A program made the position numbers and the translations under genes. The notes beneath the pieces are model-generated. The model was not told where the DNA came from, ran no database searches, and saw only the letters and a program-made list of their open reading frames with translations. This document shows positions 7,855-15,641 of a stretch of 64,000 bases of DNA, piece by piece (position 1 is the stretch's first letter; every line of letters starts with the position of its first letter). This stretch comes from Verrucomicrobiota bacterium (lineage in GTDB: Bacteria > Verrucomicrobiota > Verrucomicrobiia > Opitutales > Opitutaceae): the NCBI GenBank assembly GCA_023443455.1, contig JAEZUE010000047.1, positions 62,001 to 126,000 on the forward strand, read 5' to 3'.

Positions 7855-9852
7855 TCAGAAGAGTTCTATCCCCGGCCCCAGATCCGGCTTCGGATCGGGC
7901 GACCTGGGTTTGTCCGGTGTCTGGTCGGAACCGGCGGACCCGCACCCGGAGCCCGCACTCTCCGTGTCCGCGGAAGTGTCACGGAAATCGTCGAACAGCT
8001 CCACCTCCGCGCCCGGAGGACCGGCGTCGGTATCCGTCCCGAAGAGTTCGACGGCGACCGGAGCCCCCCCGGAGACAAACGCGCCGCCCACCACATCCGC
8101 ATGGGCACGGCGTTCGTCGTCCATCGTGTAGCGGTCCCGGTGCGCCGCGAGCTTGGCTTCGCCCGCCGTGTCCAAGGGCAGTCCGGCGCTGTGCGCGGTC
8201 GACTCCCGCAGTTCCTCGCACAAACGCTCCGCCGGATCGAAGCTCGTCGCGATGAGTTGGGGGAACGTGAGCCGCGCGAGCAATTCCGAGGTATCCCCGA
8301 ACAGGGTGGAGAACGCCTCCCTCGTGGCCACCGCCTCGGCCTGGGTGCGCTCGCTCAAACGACGCAGTTGCTCGCTCACCGTGATCGCGCCTTTTTCCAA
8401 GGTCGTCTTCTCGCGCGAGACGATGCCCAGGAAGGAAGCCGCCTGCGCGCTGATCTGCTGCAACGCCGTGAGAATTCCGTCGAGACGGGCGGTCAGCTCC
8501 GCGGTGATCCGGCCGATCTCGTCGGAGACCCGGCTGCACTCCTCGGAGATCTTGTTCAACGCATCGGCTCCGGTCATACGGGCGGCGGCGATCTGCGCGT
8601 TGAGCGAAACGATCTTCACATCGAACTCCTGCCGTGCGATCTCCTGCGAAAAGAGCCGCACGACCTCCTCGATCCGGGAAACGGAACACGCGACCTTCTC
8701 GTTGGTGCCCTGCCCCTGAGCGGCGATGGTGGCGAGTTCCGTGATCTGCTCGCGGTAGAGATCGGCGAGACGACAGTCGCGGAAGGCGTCGAGCACCGAA
8801 GTCTCCATCCCGACATACGCATCCATGATCGACTTGCCGTGCCGGAGCAGCTCCTCCATCCCGCCGGTGACCTCGCGGCCGGCGTCTTCGATCTCGCGCC
8901 GGGCCGCGCCGAGCTGGGCGCTCTGCACCGCCGCGGCCTGGTGCACGAAGGCGCCGTCGGCGCCCGGGGTCGCCAAAGCGCCGGTGAGCCGGCTGCCCAT
9001 GTCCTGGAATCCGACGCCGATGTGCTCGAGTTTCTGACGCACGATATCCTGGTGCTGCAGCGCCATCAGCATCTTGAGGGTGAGCGGGGCGGTCGCCTCG
9101 AGATGCTGTTCGATCGCGCGACTGCGCTCCCCGCAGGGTGCGAGAGCGGCCTTCAGCTTCTCCAGCTCCCGGAAGATCGTCTCGACGCTTCGATGCGCCC
9201 GCCGATGCAAGGTCTCCTCGAGCCGCCGCAACTCGTCGCGCTCGGCCGCCGCCTCGACCACGATCGCCTCGATGCGGCCGAAGGCGGCCGCCGAGCTGGC
9301 CAGGACCTTCTGCGCGATCTCGCCGATGTTGGCCGCGACGTTGAGGAAGACGCTCTGTTGTTCCGCCTCCAAGCGCACGGCCTCCATCCGGATATTCAAT
9401 GTCAGGATGCGCAGCATCATGTCGTTGCGCTCGAAGTGGGCGCTCGAGGCGCAGGCCAGCAGCAGATCCTTCTCGATCGCCTGCATCTGCTCCTGCTCGG
9501 AGACGGCGACACCGAGACTGGCATGCACCAGATCGACCGAGCCCTTGTACAGGGCGTAGGCAGCCGAAAGTGCCCGGTCCTCGTCGCGGTCCTCGATCAC
9601 CGCGGAGAGCTGGCCCGCCTTCTGGCGCAGGCCGGTCAGGTTTCCGCTGAAGCGGCCCAGCTCCTTCGCCAGCTCGGTGAATTCGCAGTCGGATTTTCGC
9701 CCGAAGCTCTCGAGCACTTCCCGGCTGCGCCCGAGAGCCGCGGCGAAATCGCCCGCGGAGCGCACCTGGCCGCCGCCTTCTCTTCGCGCCAGCCAGCGGC
9801 GCCCCCTCTCGAGGAGCCGACCCGGATTGAATCGTGTCAACACGCCCGCCAT
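7855..9852 (-). CDS. Soluble helical protein with two degenerate chemoreceptor-like segments
   Basis: 665 residues from the ATG at 9852. This start is preferred over the upstream 9876 because it avoids a 20-bp overlap with the preceding gene and has an AAGG ribosome-binding element directly upstream. The protein is almost entirely helical, with no membrane segment or ligand-binding domain recognised. Two regions recall the tip of methyl-accepting receptors: about 143-183 (LTLNIRMEAVR) and about 410-450 (LNAQIAAAR followed by a VSDEIGRI helix). Both are diverged from the canonical hairpin (LNAAIEAARAG). It may be a cytosolic receptor or scaffold feeding CheA, or a receptor-derived regulator. 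The C-terminal 100 residues are polar and low in complexity. Confidence 0.75.
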   Translation of the reverse strand: MAGVLTRFNPGRLLERGRRWLARREGGGQVRSAGDFAAALGRSREVLESFGRKSDCEFTELAKELGRFSGNLTGLRQKAGQLSAVIEDRDEDRALSAAYALYKGSVDLVHASLGVAVSEQEQMQAIEKDLLLACASSAHFERNDMMLRILTLNIRMEAVRLEAEQQSVFLNVAANIGEIAQKVLASSAAAFGRIEAIVVEAAAERDELRRLEETLHRRAHRSVETIFRELEKLKAALAPCGERSRAIEQHLEATAPLTLKMLMALQHQDIVRQKLEHIGVGFQDMGSRLTGALATPGADGAFVHQAAAVQSAQLGAARREIEDAGREVTGGMEELLRHGKSIMDAYVGMETSVLDAFRDCRLADLYREQITELATIAAQGQGTNEKVACSVSRIEEVVRLFSQEIARQEFDVKIVSLNAQIAAARMTGADALNKISEECSRVSDEIGRITAELTARLDGILTALQQISAQAASFLGIVSREKTTLEKGAITVSEQLRRLSERTQAEAVATREAFSTLFGDTSELLARLTFPQLIATSFDPAERLCEELRESTAHSAGLPLDTAGEAKLAAHRDRYTMDDERRAHADVVGGAFVSGGAPVAVELFGTDTDAGPPGAEVELFDDFRDTSADTESAGSGCGSAGSDQTPDKPRSPDPKPDLGPGIELF

Positions 9853-9856
9853 GACC

Positions 9857-10246
9857 TTACGCGGAAGCCTCCGCACCGTTCTCCGCGCCCAACATGCTCC
9901 GAACTTGGGATACGAGGGTGTCGGGCATCACCGGCTTGAGCAGAAAACGCAGCAGGCGGGAGTCGCGCGGCAGCGAGTCCTCGATCCGTTTCGCCTCGGA
10001 AGTGATCGCCAGAATCGGCAACTGGGCCAACTCGGGAAGCGCACGAATATGGCGGATCAGTTCCTGCCCGCTCATCACCGGCATCACGAGATCGAGCAAC
10101 ACGAGATCGACCCGCTGCTGTTTGAGGATCGCGAGCGCCTCCTTGCCGTCGCTCGCCGGAATACAGCGATACCCTTTCTGCGAAAGGAACATCGAATGGT
10201 AGAGGCGCACCACCTCGTAGTCGTCGACGACAAGAACAGTCTTCAT
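9857..10246 (-). CDS. Single-domain response regulator (CheY-like)
   Basis: 129 residues starting at MKTVLVVDDYE. The open frame upstream of 10246 is Arg/Pro-rich and looks non-coding. This is a receiver domain only, with the acidic pair in VVDDYE, acceptor Asp in LVLLDLVMP, and the conserved Lys in LLKPV. It lies between cheB (89 bp upstream) and the receptor-like gene, whose ATG begins 4 bp after this stop. A second CheY in a chemotaxis operon can act as a phosphate sink or serve a different output. It is also a plausible target of the phosphorelay kinase at 5341-7821. The target is not readable from sequence. Confidence 0.9.
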   Translation of the reverse strand: MKTVLVVDDYEVVRLYHSMFLSQKGYRCIPASDGKEALAILKQQRVDLVLLDLVMPVMSGQELIRHIRALPELAQLPILAITSEAKRIEDSLPRDSRLLRFLLKPVMPDTLVSQVRSMLGAENGAEASA

Positions 10247-10335
10247 GATGGGAGAACGAATGGGTTCAAAGGGGGGTATCGGTTTTCCGACGCGACTGCG
10301 GCGGGTTGTCCGGCGCGCGCTGGGGTTTCGGGTTT

Positions 10336-11394
10336 TCATCGGCCGCGGAGCAAGGCGGAGGCGATCTGGTCGAGAGACAAAACCCGGTCGGCGGCGCCGA
10401 GCTTGATCGCTTCCTTCGGCATGCCGAACACGACCGAGCTCTCCTCGTCCTGCGCGATGGTGAACGCACCGGCCTCCTTCATCTCCTTGAGGCCGGTCGC
10501 GCCGTCGTCACCCATCCCGGTCAGGATCACACCGGTGGCATTTGCCCCGGCGCAACGCGCGGCGGAGCGGAACAGCACATCGACCGAAGGTCGATGCCGG
10601 CTCACCAGCGGGCCGTCGCGCACCTCGACCAGGTACTTGTGCCCCTGGCGCTTGATCAGGGTATGCCGGCCGCCCGGCGCGATCAGCGCCAGCCCCGGCA
10701 CGACCTGGTCGCCGTCCTCGGCTTCCTTGACCTTGAGCCGGCAGAAGGTGTCGAGGTTCTCGGCAAACGACCGCGTGAAACCTTCCGGCATGTGCTGCAC
10801 GACCACGATGCCGGGACACTCGGACGGGAGCGCCTCCAGCACCAGGCCCACCGCCTCGGTGCCGCCGGTCGAGGCCCCGATCATGACCACCCGCTCGGTC
10901 GCCACCCGGGGCTGGTCCGGGGTCTTGGTCAAAACCGCGTCGGCGGTGAGCTTCGGCCGCACGGCCATGCGTTGGCCCAGCCGGTCGGGCCGCACCCGTG
11001 CCGCCGCCTTCACCGCATCGCAGATGACGATACGGGCCTCCGCCAGAAAGGCCTCCGTACCCAGTCGCGGCTTGGTGATGATGTCGACCGCGCCGTGCTG
11101 GAAGACACGTGCGGTGACGTCGGAGCCGGCAGTGGTGTAGCTCGAGCACACGACCACGGGAATCGGATGCTGCGCCATGATCTTTTGCAGGAAAGTGACG
11201 CCGTCCATCCGGGGCATCTCGATGTCGAGCGTGATCACGTCGGGCGCGCACTCCCGCATGAGCGCCACCGCCTCGTACGGATCTCCGGCGGCGCCGATCA
11301 CCTCGATCTCCGGGTCGGAGCCGAGCACGGCCGTCATCGCCTGGCGGACAACCGGGGAATCATCGACGACAAGTACCTTGATACGTTTGCTCAT
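10336..11394 (-). CDS. cheB: Protein-glutamate methylesterase/deamidase CheB
   Basis: 352 residues. The N-terminal receiver has acceptor Asp57 in ITLDIEMPRMDG. The C-terminal methylesterase domain has its catalytic Ser in GASTGGTEA, His in VVQHMPEGF and Asp in GMGDDGATG, so the triad is intact. CheB removes methyl groups from receptor glutamates and is activated by phosphorylation from CheA, giving adaptation. Its ATG overlaps the cheD stop by 4 bp (11391-11394), indicating translational coupling. The cheR-cheD-cheB order, with two 4-bp overlaps, forms a complete adaptation module. Confidence 0.98.
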   Translation of the reverse strand: MSKRIKVLVVDDSPVVRQAMTAVLGSDPEIEVIGAAGDPYEAVALMRECAPDVITLDIEMPRMDGVTFLQKIMAQHPIPVVVCSSYTTAGSDVTARVFQHGAVDIITKPRLGTEAFLAEARIVICDAVKAAARVRPDRLGQRMAVRPKLTADAVLTKTPDQPRVATERVVMIGASTGGTEAVGLVLEALPSECPGIVVVQHMPEGFTRSFAENLDTFCRLKVKEAEDGDQVVPGLALIAPGGRHTLIKRQGHKYLVEVRDGPLVSRHRPSVDVLFRSAARCAGANATGVILTGMGDDGATGLKEMKEAGAFTIAQDEESSVVFGMPKEAIKLGAADRVLSLDQIASALLRGR

Positions 11395-11894
11395 GGGGAA
11401 CCTTTCTTGTCATGAAGCCTCAACCACACCGTGCCGGTCCAACTCTCGAAATAGAGCCGCAGGCCGCCGCAGTGCTCGACGCGTTCGGCCACGATGGGGA
11501 TGCCGTGCGCGGCAAGAACCTCCCGCGCCACCACCACGTTGGCCCGACCGACCGCATATTCCTCGTTTTCGAGCCGCAACGGGCTGCCGCCGCCGAAGAC
11601 CTTGCCTTGAAGGGAGCGAGGCGTGCTGCCCAGCGCGCACATCCGCTCGATCAGGTGCGGGGTCGCCCAATCCCCATGGATCGCGGCCTTGCCGCCCCGG
11701 GGCACCAGATAGTGGTTCATGCCGCCGATGCGCAGCTTCGCATCGTAGAGACATACCGAAACGCAGGACCCCAGCACGGTGGACATGCGGATCGGCTCCG
11801 GCTCGACGACGATGTCTCCCGCCCACAGAATCGCTTCGGCAAAGACGACCGTAGCATCCGGCGGCGGCGGGGCCACGAAGCCCGTTTCCCTCAT
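11391..11894 (-). CDS. cheD: Receptor glutamine deamidase CheD
   Basis: 167 residues. The conserved CheD core is present: TVLGSCVSVCLYD with catalytic Cys44, and GGMNHYLVP with His61. Their 17-residue spacing matches the Cys27/His44 pair known from Thermotoga CheD. A GGG-containing block (KVFGGGSPL) and the GRANV segment follow. CheD deamidates receptor glutamines and in some species is regulated by CheC or CheY; no cheC is present here. It overlaps cheR by 4 bp upstream and cheB by 4 bp downstream. Confidence 0.97.
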   Translation of the reverse strand: MRETGFVAPPPPDATVVFAEAILWAGDIVVEPEPIRMSTVLGSCVSVCLYDAKLRIGGMNHYLVPRGGKAAIHGDWATPHLIERMCALGSTPRSLQGKVFGGGSPLRLENEEYAVGRANVVVAREVLAAHGIPIVAERVEHCGGLRLYFESWTGTVWLRLHDKKGSP

Positions 11895-12742
11895 GGCGCG
11901 GCCTCCCGTTGGGGCAGCCGCACATAGGTGGCCGGCCCCACCATGCGCAACGGCAGATCCTGCCCCTGCAGCGTCTCGGAGTGCGCGATGAACAGGCGGC
12001 CGCCAACGCGTAGTTGCCGACAGATCCGCGCGACCACCTGCTGCTGCGTCTCCCGATCGAAATAGATCATGACGTTGCGGAAAAAGACCGCGTCGAACAT
12101 CTCGGTCATCCCGTAGTCCGCGGAGAGAAAGTTCAGATGCCCGAAACGCACGCGCGCCCGCAGTTCCGGAGCGATGCGCACCAGCCCGGCCGCCCGGTCG
12201 CGACTGCGCAGCAGGTATTTCATCCTCAAGGGCGGCGGAATCGGTGCCGCATGGTCCGCCGAATACACCGCCTCGCGCGCCGTCCCGAGCACCCGGGTCG
12301 ACACGTCGGTGGCCCGGATCGAATAGTCGAAGGCGAAATTGCCCTGCTGCTCGGCCAGAACCATCGCCAAGGTATAGGCCTCCTCGCCCGTGGAACAGCC
12401 GGCGCACCAGACGTTGAAGGCCGCGCCGCTCGGCTCCCGCAACCACGGCGACAGCACCTCGCGCACCAGCACGTCGAAATGCTCGGGCTCGCGGAAGAAG
12501 TCGGTCTTGTTCGTCGTCGCGAGATTGAGCAGATGTTCGAGTTCCTCGGCCTGATGCGCGGGATCGCCGAAGAACCGGGAGTGGTATTCCCCGAAGGTCT
12601 CGAGCCCGAGTTCGCGCAGCCGACGATGCAACCGGCTTTGCAGCATCACCTTCTTGGTCGGCGGCATCTTGATGCCCAACGTGCCGGTGATCACCGACTG
12701 GAAGTCGGCGAACTGCTCTGGCGTGAGGGTCTCCATTACCAT
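11891..12742 (-). CDS. cheR: Chemotaxis protein methyltransferase CheR
   Basis: 283 residues, close to the usual length. The N-terminal helical domain (LTPEQFADFQ to FFREPEHFD) precedes a SAM-dependent methyltransferase domain with the motif I region VWCAGCSTGEEAYTLA and the motif FFRNVMIYFD. CheR methylates receptor glutamates using S-adenosylmethionine. Two in-frame ATGs (12742 and 12736) are possible starts. The gene follows the 12800-15004 receptor by 57 bp and overlaps cheD by 4 bp. The receptor ending at 15642 has an aromatic C-terminal tail that could dock CheR. Confidence 0.98.
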   Translation of the reverse strand: MVMETLTPEQFADFQSVITGTLGIKMPPTKKVMLQSRLHRRLRELGLETFGEYHSRFFGDPAHQAEELEHLLNLATTNKTDFFREPEHFDVLVREVLSPWLREPSGAAFNVWCAGCSTGEEAYTLAMVLAEQQGNFAFDYSIRATDVSTRVLGTAREAVYSADHAAPIPPPLRMKYLLRSRDRAAGLVRIAPELRARVRFGHLNFLSADYGMTEMFDAVFFRNVMIYFDRETQQQVVARICRQLRVGGRLFIAHSETLQGQDLPLRMVGPATYVRLPQREAAP

Positions 12743-12799
12743 GGTCCGGTGACATTGTTTGGGCCGCGACGGAGCCCGCTCCGTCGCGAGTTGGACGAT

Positions 12800-15004
12800 T
12801 CAGAGGCGTTCGAACATGCTGCCGGTCTTCCCTTCCGGCGCGGCAGAGGCGTCGAGTGCGATCTCGAGCCCCGCTCCCGGAGGTTCGGCCGCGGTGGGAT
12901 TGGGTCCGGAGAGCTGGCGTCCCCGGCGGACAGGTGACAATGCAACGCCCAGGCCCCGCCGCGTCGGCCCGGCCGCACGAGCGCTGCGGGAGGAACCGCC
13001 CGCCACATCCACCTTGAAAAACTCGATGGCGCTCTGGAGCTGCTCGGCCTGGGAGGCGAGTTCCTCGGAGGAGGAGGCCATCTCCTCGGAGGCCGAGGCG
13101 TTCTGCTGGATGACCTTGTCGAGCTCCTGGATGGCCTTGTTGATCTGGCCCGCGCCGGCGTTCTGTTCTTCGCTGGCCACGGTGATCTCCTTGACCAGCT
13201 CGGCGGTGCGGCGGATGTCGGGCACGAGCTTGTCGAGCATCTGGCCGGCCGATTCGGCGATCTCCACCGAGGACGACGAGAGCTTGCCGATCTCGCCGGC
13301 CGCGGTCTGGGAGCGCTCGGCGAGTTTGCGTACTTCGCTGGCCACGACGGCGAAACCCTTGCCGTGTTCGCCGGCGCGCGCGGCCTCGATCGCCGCGTTG
13401 AGCGCGAGCAGGTCGGTCTGCCGCGCGATCTCCTCGATGATCGAGATGCGCTGCGCGATGTCCTTCATCGCCTGCACCGTGCGCGACACCGACTGGCCGG
13501 CCACGTTCGCATCCTCGGCCGCCTTGGTCGAAATCTTCTCGGTCTGCCGCGCGTTCTCGGTGTTCTGCTGGATCGACGCGCTCGACTCCTCCATCGACGC
13601 CGAGACCTCCTCCACGCTCGCCGCCTGTTCGGACGAACCGGTCGAAAGCGTCTGCGCGGTGGCGGTCATCTCCTCGCTGCCGGCCGACACGTTCTCGGCC
13701 GCCGAGCGCACGTTGGCGACCACATCGCGCAGGTTCGCCACCATCTTCTGCAGGGCGAGACCGAGCGTATCCTTGTCGCTGGACAGCGTCACCTCGTGCC
13801 GCAGATCGCCCTCGCCGATCTGCAGCGCCAGCTTCGCCTTCGCATCGAGCGCCTCGGCCATGGTGTTGGCCGCCACCGAAAGATCGCCGATCTCGTCCTT
13901 CGTCTCCACCGCCACCCGGGCCGTGAGATCGCCGATCGCGATCTGCCCGAGGCCCTGCATGAGGTCCCGGACCGGACGCACGATCATGCGGGTGAGCACG
14001 ACCGCGAGCGTGACGGACAGAGCGAGCCCGACGATGATCGCCACGACGGACACGATCTTCACGCGTTCGCCAAAGGTGGCACTGGCCGCCGCCGTCGCGG
14101 CGGAGCGCTCCAGATTGATCGCGAGCAGCTTGGCCAGCAGGTCCTCGGCCTTGCGTTGCGCGTTGCGGGTCGCGACCAGCGCCTGCGTCGACATTTTGTC
14201 CGCCGTCTCGTTGGCCCAGCGGGTGATAGCCTGCATCTCGTCGAATTTCGCGATGGTCGCATCCGCCTGCGGCACGACCACCGTGTCCAGAAACACCCGC
14301 GCCTCGTCGAGCTTCCCGGAGCGGGCCAAGGCCTTGCAGCGCGCCACCCCGTCGTGGAACGCCCGATGGCTCGGGTGCATCTCCTGAAGCATCCGGGCGA
14401 GATCTGGGTTTTCCAGTTTCTCGGTCGCGAGCCACCGACCGAACGTACAGGTGGCGGCGTCCTCACAACCCTCGAACAGCTCGCCGTCGGCGCACATGTG
14501 CTGAAGCCGGATCTCAACCTGGAAATGGTCGCCCCGGAAACGTGCCAGATCGCGCTCGAGCCGCAGGGGATCGCCGATCTTCAGCGCGTCGACCTCCCGC
14601 GCCATTTCGAAGAACTTGTTGTTCTCCGTGCGTAGCGCGGCCCAGGAGTCACCAAATTCTCGCCACACCGCCTCCTCCGCCGGGTCCCGGGAGATCGCCT
14701 CGTACGTCTTCCAGGAGGCCGCGATGTCCTCGCGGGCCTTGGCGATCAGCGAATATTGGCGCTCCCGCACCGACCGCTCGACCCCGAGGGCGAGCAGGGT
14801 GCGCACGCAGCCCTTCACGACGTTGGCGCGGTCCTGGGCCACGAGCAACGCCTGCTGGGCGGGCATCGATTCCCCGGTCAGCGCCCGGATGTTACGGGCG
14901 TTGGTGGAGGCCCCGAAAAAGCTGATGGCGCCCAGTAGCAGCGCGATCAACGCGATGCACCCGAAGCCCAATGCGAGCTTGGTGCCGAGTTTCATGCTCT
15001 TCAT
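12800..15004 (-). CDS. Methyl-accepting chemotaxis protein with a periplasmic CZB-like domain
   Basis: 734 residues. TM1 is about 12-30 and TM2 about 316-336, with HAMP immediately after, then a methylation and signalling coiled coil with the canonical tip (LNAAIEAARAGEHGKGFAVV). The periplasmic region contains a chemoreceptor zinc-binding signature: His160, Cys186 in CTFGRW, and His210, His213 and His217 in a HPSHRAFH helix. CZB domains bind zinc through three His and one Cys, and are best known from cytoplasmic receptor ends or diguanylate cyclases, so a periplasmic location is notable. The C-terminus ends in MFERL after a flexible linker. Residues from HAMP to the end of the signalling domain are nearly identical to the receptor at 15642-17876. 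Confidence 0.95.
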   Translation of the reverse strand: MKSMKLGTKLALGFGCIALIALLLGAISFFGASTNARNIRALTGESMPAQQALLVAQDRANVVKGCVRTLLALGVERSVRERQYSLIAKAREDIAASWKTYEAISRDPAEEAVWREFGDSWAALRTENNKFFEMAREVDALKIGDPLRLERDLARFRGDHFQVEIRLQHMCADGELFEGCEDAATCTFGRWLATEKLENPDLARMLQEMHPSHRAFHDGVARCKALARSGKLDEARVFLDTVVVPQADATIAKFDEMQAITRWANETADKMSTQALVATRNAQRKAEDLLAKLLAINLERSAATAAASATFGERVKIVSVVAIIVGLALSVTLAVVLTRMIVRPVRDLMQGLGQIAIGDLTARVAVETKDEIGDLSVAANTMAEALDAKAKLALQIGEGDLRHEVTLSSDKDTLGLALQKMVANLRDVVANVRSAAENVSAGSEEMTATAQTLSTGSSEQAASVEEVSASMEESSASIQQNTENARQTEKISTKAAEDANVAGQSVSRTVQAMKDIAQRISIIEEIARQTDLLALNAAIEAARAGEHGKGFAVVASEVRKLAERSQTAAGEIGKLSSSSVEIAESAGQMLDKLVPDIRRTAELVKEITVASEEQNAGAGQINKAIQELDKVIQQNASASEEMASSSEELASQAEQLQSAIEFFKVDVAGGSSRSARAAGPTRRGLGVALSPVRRGRQLSGPNPTAAEPPGAGLEIALDASAAPEGKTGSMFERL
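13012..13955 (-). repeat. Copy 1 of a ~0.94-kb near-identical receptor repeat
   Basis: This stretch encodes HAMP plus the signalling domain of the receptor at 12800-15004. It aligns with 15881-16824, offset about 2869 bp in the same orientation, at roughly 95% or better by eye. Long runs are identical, including at third codon positions. Similarity drops abruptly at both ends. Confidence 0.9.
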
Positions 15005-15098
15005 GACGATACGACTGACTGCGAACCCGTGGGGGGGGGACGCACCGCCGGTTGCTGCGCCGGCGGCGACCGTGACAAACGAATCGAAACGCCGCGAA

Positions 15099-15605
15099 CT
15101 AGACCGTGGCGGGGACGGGGCGCCCGGCGGACTCCGACAGGGCGACCAGATCCTCGGTCGAAAACACCCGCTCGATGTCGAGGATGATCGTGAAACGATC
15201 CTCGCGCCGACCCATGCCGAGGATCAGGTCGGTGCGCCACCGCAACCCGAGGCTGGGCGGATCGTTGATCTCGTGGGGCTCGAGCTCGAGCACCTCGTGC
15301 ACCGCGTCGGCGAGTCCGCCGACCACGATCGGGGCCCCATCGACCTCGAGTTCCATGACGATGATACGCGTGTTAAGCGTATCCTCCGCCTGGGGAAGGC
15401 CGAACTTGCTGCGCAGGTCGACGACCGGAATCGCGTTGCCGCGCACGTTGACCACCCCGCGCAGGTAGCCGGGAGCGGTCGGCACGCGGGTGATGTGGCT
15501 GAGGTCGAGAACCTCGCGAGCCTTGAAGACGTTGATGGCGAAGAGTTCGTCGCCCAGACGGAACGTGAGGTAGCGGGCGGTTTCGGTGATTTTGGCCGTG
15601 CTCAT
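15099..15605 (-). CDS. cheW: Chemotaxis coupling protein CheW
   Basis: 168 residues, a single CheW domain. It opens with YLTFRLGDELFAINV, followed by VREVLD-type and RGVVNVRGNAIPVVDLR segments, the most conserved part of the family. CheW bridges the receptor tips and the CheA P5 domain. It is encoded between the two receptor genes (94 bp and 36 bp gaps). Only one CheW is present in the operon; CheV at 49008 supplies a second coupling domain elsewhere in the window. Confidence 0.97.
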   Translation of the reverse strand: MSTAKITETARYLTFRLGDELFAINVFKAREVLDLSHITRVPTAPGYLRGVVNVRGNAIPVVDLRSKFGLPQAEDTLNTRIIVMELEVDGAPIVVGGLADAVHEVLELEPHEINDPPSLGLRWRTDLILGMGRREDRFTIILDIERVFSTEDLVALSESAGRPVPATV

Positions 15606-15641
15606 GGCGTATCCTTTCTTTGGTTCAGCTGGGAGGGCGCC

